A stretch of 56,493 nucleotides of DNA, from contig NZ_JAHOPH010000025.1 of the NCBI RefSeq assembly GCF_019798055.1, positions 1 to 56,493 on the forward strand, given 5' to 3'. The DNA comes from Salsipaludibacter albus (GTDB lineage: Bacteria > Actinomycetota > Nitriliruptoria > Nitriliruptorales > Nitriliruptoraceae). Of this stretch, positions 17,949 to 26,263 are shown one piece after another; the first letter of the stretch is position 1; each line of letters begins with the position of its first letter. The notes beneath the pieces are model-generated. The model saw only the letters and a list, made by a program, of their open reading frames with translations, made no database searches and had not been told where the DNA came from. A program made the translations under genes and the position numbers.

Positions 17949-18362
17949 TCACTCCACGCTCAGGGCGCCTTCCATGCCCTGACCGAAGTGTCCCGAGATG
18001 GCGCAGATGACCTGGTAGGTTCCGGGCTCGTCGATCGTGAAGGTGGCGGTCTCCGACTCGCCCGCAGGCAAAGCTTCGACCTCGAAGAGCACCTTGTCCT
18101 CGGCGAAGTCGGCTTCGGACTCGATGTCCTCGCCCAGCCTCAGGACCGCCCACTCGTGCTCGACGGTGCCGTCGTTGGTCAACTCGATCGTGAACGACTC
18201 GCCGGTCGGAACGGTCCAGGCCTCAGGCGTGAACTCGTATTCCCGGGCCGTGGCGTCGATCGACGCCGCGGCGTCGCTGGTCGGCTCTGACGCATCGTCG
18301 CCACACCCGCCAAGCACGACGGCCGCGGCCAGGACCATGGTCAAGATCTTGGATGATCGCAT
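17949..18362 (-). CDS. Cupredoxin-like lipoprotein (paralogue 1)
   Basis: 137 residues. Lipoprotein signal peptide MRSSKILTMVLAAAVVLGGC with lipobox LGGC, a short Ser/Ala/Asp linker, then a plastocyanin/sulfocyanin-type beta-sandwich. Type-1 copper ligands are apparent: His in VEHEW, then Cys-His-Met in QVICAISGHFGQGM. Likely an outward-facing, membrane-anchored blue copper protein for electron transfer or copper handling. A strong GAGGGGGGG ribosome site precedes the ATG. It is divergent from the P1B ATPase, so both may answer to metal stress. A close paralogue lies at 32.3-32.7 kb. Confidence 0.88.
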   Translation of the reverse strand: MRSSKILTMVLAAAVVLGGCGDDASEPTSDAAASIDATAREYEFTPEAWTVPTGESFTIELTNDGTVEHEWAVLRLGEDIESEADFAEDKVLFEVEALPAGESETATFTIDEPGTYQVICAISGHFGQGMEGALSVE

Positions 18363-18464
18363 GTCAGACCCCCCCTCGGATCAAGCCCCGGAGGCGGCCC
18401 CCGGCGCCTGCAACCGACCCTAGGTCCCCCCAGCATCGTTGCCAAGAGGAGTCGGGTGCGTTCA

Positions 18465-18672
18465 TGCGGCGCGTGTCGCGACCTGCACGATGTCATCCGC
18501 GATGGCCTCGTGGCAGTCTTCCTGCAGGAAGTGCTTGCGCGAGATCGCTCCAGGTCGGCCCGACCCCCGCATTCCGGGCTGTCAGACCGAGCCCCGGCAG
18601 GTCGTGGGAGATGCCACGGAACTCCCGAGCGGCCAGGTTGGGGAGCACCTTGCGGTACAGGAAGCTGCTGAG
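18465..18672 (-). pseudogene. Remnant of alpha/beta hydrolase (haloalkane dehalogenase-like)
   Basis: One frame reads LSSFLYRKVLPNLAAREFRG then ISHDLPGLGL, the region after the oxyanion loop of haloalkane-dehalogenase-like hydrolases. The next frame reads RKHFLQEDCHEAIADDIVQV, their extreme C-terminus. Everything between (nucleophile elbow, cap, catalytic acid) is deleted and the two parts are out of frame. Lies in the divergent gap between cupredoxin and ATPase. Confidence 0.6.
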
Positions 18673-18781
18673 GGGAGGCCTGGTTGGGCTGGGTCGCCCC
18701 GCGCTGGTGTCCTGTCGCTTCTTGGGAGGCGGGGCCCGTACAGGTAAGGGAAGCCTGACCGTCGTGGACTCGACGTGGGCA

Positions 18782-20764
18782 ATGCCGTACACCACCAGCA
18801 TGGACCGGTGGCGTTCGCTCGACCCCCTGCTGTTGGCCACGCTGGTCGTGGGCGGTTCGGCCCTGGCTGCCCAGCAGCTGGGCAGTCCTGACGTCGCAGC
18901 TGTCGTGCTGGTCGGCTTCACCGGGTTCATGGCAGCGCGCGAGGCTCGGGCGATGATGGCCAGCCTTCGGGCGGGCACGTGGGGCATCGACGTGCTGGCG
19001 GTGATGGCGATCGTGGCCACGCTCGCGGTGGGGGAGTACTGGGCGGCGTGGATCGTGGTCCTGATGCTGACTGGTGGACAGGAGCTCGAGGCGCAGGCAG
19101 CCGGCCGGGCACGTCGGGAGTTGCATGCGCTGCTGGAACGTGTGCCGACCGTCGCCCACCGGAGGACCGGCGACGGCCAGCTGGAGCAGGTTGCGGTCGA
19201 CGAGGTCGCCGTCGGCGACGTGCTGGTGGTGCGACCGGGCGAGGTCGTGGCCGTCGACGGTGTGCTGGTGGACGACGTCGCCGTCCTGGACGAGTCCCAG
19301 CTCACCGGGGAGTCGCTGCCAGTCGACCACGTTGCGGGTGACCACCTGTTGTCAGGGGCGATCAACGGCGCCGGTGCGCTCACGATGCGTGCGACTGCCT
19401 CGGCGCGTGACAGCCAGTACCAACGGATCGTGGAGCTGGTGCGCGAGGCGGCCGAGTCCAAGGCGCCGGTTGTCCGCCTGGCCGACCGGATCGCGGTCCC
19501 GTTCACCCTGTTCTCGGTGGCGCTGGCCGGTGGCGCATGGGCCGTGTCGGGCGATCCCACCCGCGTCGCCGAGGTGCTGGTGGTGGCCACGCCGTGCCCG
19601 CTGCTGATCGCGGCGCCGGTGGCCTTCCTGGCCGGGATGAGCCGATCATCACGCAACGGCATCATCGTCAAGGACGGCGGGACCCTCGAGCGGCTGTCCC
19701 GGCTGGCCACGGTCGCGTTCGACAAGACCGGGACCCTCACCCACGGGAGCCCGAGGCTGGCCCGGATCGTGCCGGGCCACGACACCGCCGCAGGCGTCGC
19801 GGGGGGCGGCCCGGGCAGTGAGGAGGTGCTGCAGCTGGCCGCCAGCGTGGAGCACCTGTCGACCCACGCCGTCGCCACCGCGATCGTGGCCACGGCCGAC
19901 CAACGGGGGGTGCCCCGTCGACCGGCCCACGATGCCCGCGAAGAGCTTGCGCACGGGATCTCGGCGACCGTCGATGGCCGCCGGGTCAGCGTCGGAAAGG
20001 CGTCCTGGATCGACCAGGTCTGCAGCGGGTTCCCGCACCCGGAGCTGGAGCCTGGCGAACTCGCGGTCCACGTCGCAGTCGACGACAGCTGGGCCGGTTC
20101 GCTGGTCCTGGCCGACGCCGTCCGCGCCGAGGCCGCTTCCGTGCTGTCCTGGCTGCGCGACACAGGTATCGCCCACCTGGTGGTGGTCACCGGAGACGGC
20201 GCCCGCACGGCCCACCACGTCGCCCGAGCCGTGGGAGTGGACGAGGTCCATGCCGACTGCCTACCCAGCGACAAGGTCGACCTGGTCTCCGGGATGGAAC
20301 ACCGCCCGGTGATGATGGTCGGGGACGGTGTCAACGACGCACCCGCCCTGGCGATGGCCGACGTCGGCGTCGCCATGGGCGCCCGCGGCTCCACGGCCTC
20401 CAGCGAGTCCGCCGACGTCGTGATCATGGTCGACGACCTGCGCCGGGTCGCCCTCGCCGTCTCGATCGGGCGGCACACCACCCGCGTGGCCCTGCAGGCC
20501 ATCGGACTGGGCGTGGCCCTGTCCGTCGCGCTCATGATCACGGCGGCATTCGGTCACCTGCCCGCCGTCGTCGGAGCCGCCCTGCAGGAAGTCGTGGACC
20601 TCGCCTGCATCCTGTGGGCCCTGCGCGCCACGCGGCCGGGCCGGCACGAGCCGCCGGCACAGCCCCGACCCGCGGAATCCCCTGGTCCATCGCCGTCCAG
20701 GCCACGGCGACGGACCATCGGGGACCAGGACGTGCCAGCCGACGGACGACCCGTCACGGAGTGA
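18782..20764 (+). CDS. P1B-type heavy-metal-transporting ATPase
   Basis: 660 residues. Four N-terminal membrane helices (about 10-110), actuator domain with LTGES, membrane pair with the metal-site motif ATPCPLLIAAP, phosphorylation site DKTGTLT, nucleotide-binding His in STHAVATA (where most P1B members have SEHP), hinge GDGVNDAPAL, and two C-terminal helices. The tail is Pro/Arg-rich. No N-terminal CxxC metal-binding domain is present. Exports a metal cation at ATP cost across the plasma membrane; metal specificity is uncertain because the motif is CPL and not CPC. Start is ambiguous: ATG MPYTT is taken, MDRW six codons later is possible. Divergent from a cupredoxin, which suggests copper. 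Confidence 0.88.
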   Translation: MPYTTSMDRWRSLDPLLLATLVVGGSALAAQQLGSPDVAAVVLVGFTGFMAAREARAMMASLRAGTWGIDVLAVMAIVATLAVGEYWAAWIVVLMLTGGQELEAQAAGRARRELHALLERVPTVAHRRTGDGQLEQVAVDEVAVGDVLVVRPGEVVAVDGVLVDDVAVLDESQLTGESLPVDHVAGDHLLSGAINGAGALTMRATASARDSQYQRIVELVREAAESKAPVVRLADRIAVPFTLFSVALAGGAWAVSGDPTRVAEVLVVATPCPLLIAAPVAFLAGMSRSSRNGIIVKDGGTLERLSRLATVAFDKTGTLTHGSPRLARIVPGHDTAAGVAGGGPGSEEVLQLAASVEHLSTHAVATAIVATADQRGVPRRPAHDAREELAHGISATVDGRRVSVGKASWIDQVCSGFPHPELEPGELAVHVAVDDSWAGSLVLADAVRAEAASVLSWLRDTGIAHLVVVTGDGARTAHHVARAVGVDEVHADCLPSDKVDLVSGMEHRPVMMVGDGVNDAPALAMADVGVAMGARGSTASSESADVVIMVDDLRRVALAVSIGRHTTRVALQAIGLGVALSVALMITAAFGHLPAVVGAALQEVVDLACILWALRATRPGRHEPPAQPRPAESPGPSPSRPRRRTIGDQDVPADGRPVTE

Positions 20765-20944
20765 CTCGCGCGAACGCCACGGGCCGTCGCTGGATGGGCC
20801 GATCGGGTCGGGCTCCCCCCACTTCGACCCGTGGTCAACCGGGTCTGCTCGACCCGGGCTCCGGCGTGCCGGCATGCACCTGCCCGGGCGCTCGGGGCCC
20901 GTGCGGCGACCTGCCCGCCTAGTCGCAGGACCGCAGCGCTGCGG

Positions 20945-21580
20945 TCAAGGTGTCTCGGCGGTGGCGGTCGGACTCCTGGGCATGTCGGGAGAGCCAGTGC
21001 CGGAGCGCCGTCGCAGGGCTCTGCGAGGACGGTCGGACCGGGTGCGCCGCGTGCGGCGACGGGGCCGGAGGATTCGTACGAGCACGAGGGTGGCCACGGC
21101 CATGGTGATGGCCAGGACCGACCACGCCAGCCACGGGTTGCCAGTGTCGGTGCCTGCCGTGAGCAGGTGTGCGGTGGCCAAGGCCCACAGCAGGAGGCTG
21201 GCCGCATGGATGCGTCGCCACAAGGTGACCCCGATCCGACGGCGCGCAAGGGACGTTGCCTCCACGGCGACCAGCAACCAGAACGCGACCACGCCGGCCG
21301 CCACCGGCAGCGATCGCCACTCGCTCACCAGCGGCACGAGCACGTCGGCCAGGTCGAAGTGCACCCATGTGTCGGCAACGAGCGCCGCCAGGTGGACGGC
21401 GGTGAAGGTGATCGAGAGCCCGCCGGTGGCGCGGTGCAGGTCCTGCAGCCACGCCGGGGTCGGTCGCCGCCCCAGGGCCCGGGTCGACAGGGCCAGGCCC
21501 AGCACGACCGACAGGCTGAGGACGGCCCACGCAACGATCCCGGTCGAGCGGGCCGTGAGCCACCAGATCTGGGGATTCAT
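20945..21580 (-). CDS. Ferric-reductase-like transmembrane (heme b) protein
   Basis: 211 residues, about six hydrophobic helices (first: STGIVAWAVLSLSVVLGLAL). Histidines in LHRATGG, TAVHLAAL, RRIHAASLLLW and ATAHLL are placed as in ferric-reductase-like/YedZ-type domains that hold two b hemes. The C-terminus is strongly basic and Arg-rich. Its ATG overlaps the stop of apbE (ATGA), so it is the last gene of a four-gene operon. Likely moves electrons across the membrane to or from a flavinylated partner made by ApbE (inference from the known association of these families). Confidence 0.82.
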   Translation of the reverse strand: MNPQIWWLTARSTGIVAWAVLSLSVVLGLALSTRALGRRPTPAWLQDLHRATGGLSITFTAVHLAALVADTWVHFDLADVLVPLVSEWRSLPVAAGVVAFWLLVAVEATSLARRRIGVTLWRRIHAASLLLWALATAHLLTAGTDTGNPWLAWSVLAITMAVATLVLVRILRPRRRTRRTRSDRPRRALRRRSGTGSPDMPRSPTATAETP

Positions 21581-22575
21581 CGTCGATACTCCTCGAGTCC
21601 GGGCTGGGAGACGATCTGGTCGTCGACGACGACGAACCCGGTGGCCCCCACCGACCGCAGGGGACGGTGGTCCCCCATGGCCAGTGACGTGGCCAACACC
21701 TCTGCCAGCCAGCCGGCACCGGCGACGACCGTGGCAGACCAGGGCGGGTCTTCAGCCGGTTGGCCCGTGACCGGGTCGAGCAGGTGGTGGACCAGGCGAC
21801 CGTCGTGCTGCCAGCACCGGTACGCCGGGGTCGACGTGGCGATGCCGGCGTCCGCGACGACCAGCGTCACAGTGGTCGCGCTTGCAGGAACAGCGACCTC
21901 GATGCCCCAGCCACCCGGTGCAGGAGGCTGGCCCGCAGCCCGGAGGTCACCGCCCACGTTGACCATGGCCCCGCCGGCCCCGTGTTCGAGCAACCACTCC
22001 ACCACCAGGTCGGCGGCCAGGCCCTTGCCGATCGCTCCCGGGTCGAGGGCCACGCCGGCCGGGAGCCGAGCCCGACGACGACGGGGATCCAACTCCAACC
22101 CGGCGAGTCCGGGGGCGGACGTCGCGACTGGACCGGCGCGCGCGGGAGTGCTCGTCGCGTCGGGCGCGGTGCCCTCCGCTGCCACCCGTGCCGCCACCGC
22201 GGTGAAGGTCTCGTCGTACCCGGCAGCAAGCAGCGCCGGCAGCACGGTCGGGTCGAAGCGACCCGCCGTGAGCTCCCAGCCGACCCGGCAGCGCTCCAGC
22301 AGCACGTGGGTGTCCGCATGGACCGACACCCAGGAACCCTCGGCGCGCGCCAGTCGTGACACGTCGCTGTCCGGTCGGAACCGACTCCAGTGCGCCTCCA
22401 GTCGCCCCACGAGATCGCGAGCCACCGCGAGTAGACCGGGAGGCGCATCGACCACGACGACATGGGCGTCGCTGCCCATGGCCGGGAACACCATCTCCGC
22501 CGCACCCCGCCCGGGCAGAAGACCCGTGTCGAGGGGTCGGCGGGTCGGGGCGGGCGCATCCGTCATGGCGAGCAT
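21577..22575 (-). CDS. apbE: FAD:protein FMN transferase (ApbE)
   Basis: 332 residues. Recognisable ApbE motifs: RFRPDSDVSRL, ELTAGRFDPTVLPAL, LDPGAIGKGLAADL (the DxGxxxKG Mg/FAD site), AMVNVGGDLRAAG and HHLLDPVTGQPA. Known reaction: transfers FMN from FAD to Thr/Ser of an acceptor with a flavinylation motif, outside the membrane. No signal peptide or lipobox is obvious at the proposed start, which is unusual since most ApbE proteins are exported. Start ATG MLAM lies two bases after the previous stop; MTDAP three codons on is an alternative. Confidence 0.9.
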   Translation of the reverse strand: MLAMTDAPAPTRRPLDTGLLPGRGAAEMVFPAMGSDAHVVVVDAPPGLLAVARDLVGRLEAHWSRFRPDSDVSRLARAEGSWVSVHADTHVLLERCRVGWELTAGRFDPTVLPALLAAGYDETFTAVAARVAAEGTAPDATSTPARAGPVATSAPGLAGLELDPRRRRARLPAGVALDPGAIGKGLAADLVVEWLLEHGAGGAMVNVGGDLRAAGQPPAPGGWGIEVAVPASATTVTLVVADAGIATSTPAYRCWQHDGRLVHHLLDPVTGQPAEDPPWSATVVAGAGWLAEVLATSLAMGDHRPLRSVGATGFVVVDDQIVSQPGLEEYRR

Positions 22576-22579
22576 CCGG

Positions 22580-22894
22580 TCAGCTGCCGTCTGAGCGAGT
22601 CACCGGTGCTGGCGTCGCACCACCGGGCGCGGCGCTCGGTCGGGGCAGTGGCACCGGCGTGCCCTGGGTGCGACGGATCACCACGACGACCGGGTCGGGC
22701 GTGACGCCCGACGCCCGTTCGGACGAAGTCGCCGCCGGCGAGGATGCCCCCACCGGGGCCAGGACGGCCTCGTCCCGGGGGGCCGGGCGCTCGACGGCCA
22801 TGCCGGCGACCAGTGCGAACGCCGTTGCCGTCGACATCCCGGCGGCCACGACTCGGCTGGCGGCGGCCGGGTGGGAGGCACGACGGTCAGTCAT
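22580..22894 (-). CDS. Small membrane-anchored protein of ApbE operon
   Basis: 104 residues. A basic start, one hydrophobic helix (AASRVVAAGMSTATAFALVA), then a Pro/Ala/Ser-rich outside segment containing DPVVVVIRRTQGTPVPLP. No known domain. It overlaps the preceding gene by eight bases (ATGACTGA) and ends four bases before apbE, so it is firmly in the operon. With no FMN-binding domain protein nearby, its Thr/Ser-rich exterior is one candidate ApbE substrate, but this is speculation. Confidence 0.65.
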   Translation of the reverse strand: MTDRRASHPAAASRVVAAGMSTATAFALVAGMAVERPAPRDEAVLAPVGASSPAATSSERASGVTPDPVVVVIRRTQGTPVPLPRPSAAPGGATPAPVTRSDGS

Positions 22895-23315
22895 CGTCGT
22901 CTCGTCCCTCGCGGTCTTCGTCGTCCCCGTCCTCGTCGTGCTCGTCGTCCTCGTGCTCGTCGTCCTCGTGCTCGCGGTCGTCGTCGTCCCCGGACTCCTC
23001 GTCCTCGCGCCCTTCGTCCTCCTCGGCCCCGTCGTCGCGTCCGTCGGCCGAGGCGCTGGCCGGACCTCGTTCCGCCCCGTTCGGTGGCGCGTGGTCGGGG
23101 CCAGCCAGCACGTTGCCGTCCTCGTCGACATAGATCGTGGGTGCGTTGGTCGGGACGACCGGCTCGCCGCCGACCGCGGGAACCGAGACCGGGGCGAGTT
23201 GACCGACCGGCGCCTCGTCGGTGAGCATGCCGAGGTTCGCGGCGACGGCGAGCGATGCCGTGACGATGGTCAGGACCACGCCCAGAGCCGTGGCGAGAGC
23301 GGTCTTGCGAGTCAT
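22887..23315 (-). CDS. Secreted/anchored protein with highly acidic C-terminal tail
   Basis: 142 residues. N-terminal signal or anchor helix (ALATALGVVLTIVTASLAVA), a central region with PTIYVDEDGNVLAGPDHAP, then about 50 residues almost wholly Asp/Glu with scattered His (for example HEDDEHEDDEHDEDGDDEDR). The tail could bind cations such as Ca or Fe outside the cell. First gene of the ApbE/ferric-reductase operon and divergent (189 bp) from the OmpR-type two-component pair, which probably controls it. Family not recognised. Confidence 0.7.
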   Translation of the reverse strand: MTRKTALATALGVVLTIVTASLAVAANLGMLTDEAPVGQLAPVSVPAVGGEPVVPTNAPTIYVDEDGNVLAGPDHAPPNGAERGPASASADGRDDGAEEDEGREDEESGDDDDREHEDDEHEDDEHDEDGDDEDREGRDDDD

Positions 23316-23504
23316 GGCGTGTCTCCGGCTGGTGGGCTCCTGCGTGCATCCATCACGCTACGAGTCGGCCCGTGAGGATCCGTCGTGGGCAACGCGGGGA
23401 TCGCGTTCGCGATGTGCAAAGATCGTGCAAGGAGCGTCGTGGCGGCCCGCTCCCGCGAGCGTGCGGCCATAGCCTTGCCACGTGCCGGTCCGAAGGCTCC
23501 ACTG

Positions 23505-24188
23505 ATGCAGGTCCTGGTCGTAGAGGACGATCCCGCCATCGCCGCTCCGCTGGTCGGCGTCCTCGAACGCGCCGGCTTCTCCACGACGCACGTCAGCACG
23601 GGGCGTGAGGCGCTCACGACCGACCCGGGCGACCTCGTCCTGCTCGATCTCGGCCTGCCGGACATGGACGGGCTCGACGTGTGTCGCCGGCTGCGAGAAC
23701 GCTCCGACGTGCCGATCATCGTGGTGACCGCGCGCGGCGACGAGGTCGACCGCGTCGTCGGGCTGGAGGTCGGGGCGGACGACTACGTCGTCAAGCCGTT
23801 CGGCAAGCGCGAGCTGGTGGCCAGGATCCGGGCCGTCCTGCGTCGCAGCGGCTCGGCACCGAACACCGGCCACGGCGACCATGCAGACCGCAGCGTGCTC
23901 GGTGGGCTGGTCGTGGACCGGCGCAGCCACCGGGTGCTGCTGCACGGCGACGAAATCGCCCTCACACCCACGGAGTTCGACCTGCTGGAGTTGCTGGCAC
24001 GTGATCCCGGCGCGGTGGTCCGGCGCAGCGAGATCCTCGACGAGGTGTGGGACCAGGAGTGGTACGGGCCCACGCGCACCATCGACGTACACGTGGCGGC
24101 ACTGCGGCGGAAGTTGGGGGACTCGGGCTGGGTGGAGACGGTGCGCGGGGTCGGCTTCCGGCTGGCCGAACCCGTCGCCGCCCCGTGA
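23505..24188 (+). CDS. OmpR/PhoB-family response regulator
   Basis: 227 residues. Receiver domain: VVEDDPAIAAPL, phospho-acceptor Asp about 48 (LLDLGLPDMDG), VVTARGDEVD and VKPFGKRELVAR. C-terminal winged helix: LTPTEFDLLELLARDPG then VVRRSEILDEVWDQEW and IDVHVAALRRKLG. Start MQVLVVEDD is chosen by the receiver fold, with GAAGG nine bases upstream; a longer frame exists but adds a non-conserved Arg-rich leader. The stop overlaps the kinase GTG. Likely regulates the divergent ApbE operon. Confidence 0.92.
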   Translation: MQVLVVEDDPAIAAPLVGVLERAGFSTTHVSTGREALTTDPGDLVLLDLGLPDMDGLDVCRRLRERSDVPIIVVTARGDEVDRVVGLEVGADDYVVKPFGKRELVARIRAVLRRSGSAPNTGHGDHADRSVLGGLVVDRRSHRVLLHGDEIALTPTEFDLLELLARDPGAVVRRSEILDEVWDQEWYGPTRTIDVHVAALRRKLGDSGWVETVRGVGFRLAEPVAAP

Positions 24189-25561
24189 CGCGACGACTCG
24201 TCCTCAGCTACGTGGCCATCGTGGCCGTCGTCCTGGCGGTCCTCGAGATCCCGCTGGGCATCAACTACGCGCGCAGCGAGCGCGACGCCCTCGTGACCAA
24301 CCTCGAGCGCGACGCGGTCGTGGTCGCCGGCCTGGTGGAGGACCAGCTGCAGGGCGGGACCCGCCCGGTCGAGGCCGACCTGGGCGCATACGTCGAACGC
24401 ACCGGGATCCGCGTGGTCATCACCGATGCCGACGGAATCTCCGTGATCGACACCGACGGGGACTTCGCAGTCGGCCGCGACTACTCCACCCGGCCCGAGA
24501 TCGCCGACGCGCTGGCCGGAGGTCGCGCATCCGGAAGTCGCTGGTCGGCGACCCTCGCCGGTGATCTCGTCTACGTCGCCGTCCCGGTGGCGTCCGGGGG
24601 GCAGATCCACGGCGCCGTGCGCATCACCTACCCCGGCGCCGAGGTCGACGCCCGGATCCGCCGCAACTGGCTGCTGCTGGCCGGCGTCGCCGTCGGGGTC
24701 CTGGCCACGACCGCCGCAGTCGGCGTGGTGCTGGCCAGGTGGATGACCGGGCCGACACGCGAGCTCGGGGACGTCGTCGCGGAGGTGGCCGGGGGCCGCC
24801 TCGACCGCCGCGCACGAGGGGACTCCGGACCTCCCGAGATCCGTGACCTGGCGCGACGGTTCAACCTCATGGCTGACCGACTCGAGGAACTCATCCAGTC
24901 CCAACGCGCCTTCGTGGCGGATGCGTCGCACCAACTGCGCAGCCCCCTCACCGCGCTGCGCCTCGAGCTGGAGAACCTCGCGGACACCCCGGCCGACGAG
25001 CTCGAGCCCACGAGCTTGGACCGCGCCGTCGACGAGACCCGGAGGCTGAGCAGGATCCTCGACGGACTGCTGCTGTTGACGCGCGCCGAGGGCGTGCGGC
25101 CGGAGCCAGCCGTCGTCGACGTCGCGGCGATAGTCGATGACCGCGTCCGAGCCTGGCGACCTGTCGCCGAGGAATACGGCGTCACCCTGTCCTCCCCCCC
25201 GTCCGACCCCACGGCTGCGCTGGCCGTTCCGGGTCACCTGGACCAGGTGCTCGACAACCTCGTGGACAACGCGATCGAGGCCACCCCGATCGGCGGACGT
25301 GTGCAACTCACGATTCATGCCCTCGGTCAACTGGTCGTGGTACGGGTCGAGGACGACGGACCGGGCATGACCGACGCTGATCGGGAGCACGCCTTCGATC
25401 GGTTCTGGCGTGCCAGCTCCGCCCGACCAGGCGAAGGATCCGGGCTTGGGCTGTCGATCGCCAGGCAACTCTCCCGAGCGAGCGGCGGAGACCTGGTGCT
25501 GGGGCCTTCCGAGATGGGCGGCCTGCTCGCCACGCTCACGCTTCCTGCCGCCCTGGTTTGA
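24185..25561 (+). CDS. Sensor histidine kinase (HAMP, HisKA, HATPase)
   Basis: 458 residues. Membrane helix 1 (about 5-22), an extracytoplasmic sensor loop of about 130 residues containing VVITDADGISVIDTDGDFAV (a PAS/dCache-like fold), helix 2 (about 158-180), HAMP linker, HisKA with ADASHQLRSPLTALRLE (phospho-His about 249), and the ATPase domain with NLVDNAIEATP, VEDDGPGM and GSGLGLSIARQL. Starts at a GTG inside the response regulator stop (GTGA), so the two are coupled. The loop type is like Streptomyces CutS-group sensors; the ligand is unknown. Confidence 0.9.
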   Translation: MTRRLVLSYVAIVAVVLAVLEIPLGINYARSERDALVTNLERDAVVVAGLVEDQLQGGTRPVEADLGAYVERTGIRVVITDADGISVIDTDGDFAVGRDYSTRPEIADALAGGRASGSRWSATLAGDLVYVAVPVASGGQIHGAVRITYPGAEVDARIRRNWLLLAGVAVGVLATTAAVGVVLARWMTGPTRELGDVVAEVAGGRLDRRARGDSGPPEIRDLARRFNLMADRLEELIQSQRAFVADASHQLRSPLTALRLELENLADTPADELEPTSLDRAVDETRRLSRILDGLLLLTRAEGVRPEPAVVDVAAIVDDRVRAWRPVAEEYGVTLSSPPSDPTAALAVPGHLDQVLDNLVDNAIEATPIGGRVQLTIHALGQLVVVRVEDDGPGMTDADREHAFDRFWRASSARPGEGSGLGLSIARQLSRASGGDLVLGPSEMGGLLATLTLPAALV

Positions 25562-26263
25562 CAAGGCGGGAGGCAAAGGACGAGCGACGGCGGTAAGACT
25601 GCGACCCGGCTCCTCCAACGCGATGTGAATGTCACAGCATCGCTGTCCAACAAGTGGCGGGTCCGAGGCTTCGTAGGTACCTCAGGAACGTGCTTGTCCA
25701 GTAGCTGTCCGAGGTACCCCGCCGGTCCTGGAAAGGGTGCAGATCCCGCGCTCTCCGAAGGCTCCGGGGTCCGTGGCGAAAGTGTGTAGATCCCGTAGCT
25801 CTCCGAGTCCTCGCGGTCCGTCGCGAGAGTGTGTAGATCCCCCAGCTCTCACAGGTTTCAGCAACGTCATCCAAGGTTGCGATATCCGCGTCCTCAGAAG
25901 CGACCTGGGCGGGCCGAGGTCACGCCAGCGAAGCCGACCTCAACGCCGGCGAGCAGCACGGACGGGTGGTCTGCTGGCTCGGAGTTGCCTGACGAGGCGG
26001 ATCTGGCGGATCGTGTTGGTCGATTGGGCTGCTGCCTTGCGCCACTGGGTGTGTTCGCGGGCGGCATGTTCGAGGCAGGCGGCTGACCAGCCCAGCGACG
26101 ACAGCTCTTTGGAACCGCAGCGGCCTCGACGCCACTGAGGCGTCGAAGATCGGTGGGCCGCTCCTGCTGAGTTCGGTGACTCGCCGTGGCGGACAAGGCA
26201 CGCGGTGAAGGGCCCTGCGAGATCCGGGGGGATCTACACACTTCGGCGCGAAGGAGCCTCCCC
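25562..26263. other. Non-coding region with repeats and a possible gene remnant
   Basis: Begins with array C (separate entry). Between 25,900 and 26,140 one minus-strand frame gives a helical stretch (LSSLGWSAACLEHAAREHTQ, then WRKAAAQSTNTIRQIRLVRQ) with no start and early stops; this looks like debris of a small protein I cannot name. Near 26231-26254 a single inverted copy of the repeat's best-kept part (GTGTAGATC on the minus strand) closes the region before the toxin gene. Confidence 0.5.
25654..25860 (+). repeat. 47-bp repeat array C (four to five units)
   Basis: The best preserved array of the family. GATCCC occurs at 25742, 25789 and 25836, exactly 47 bases apart, and the GTAGCT(C/G)TCCGA part occurs in register at 25701, 25748 and 25795. 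A weaker unit lies further left at about 25660. Consensus: CGAAAGTGTGTAGATCCCGT followed by AGCTCTCCGA and about 17 less conserved bases. Confidence 0.85.

Noticed and set aside
12801-25860. The 47-bp arrays as a CRISPR
   Set aside because: Units are degenerate over their whole length, the supposed spacers resemble one another, and no cas-like gene is in the window.
25742-25860. Protein repeat in the minus-strand frames over array C
   Set aside because: The 47-base unit shifts frame each time, so any apparent residue repetition is a by-product of DNA repetition.
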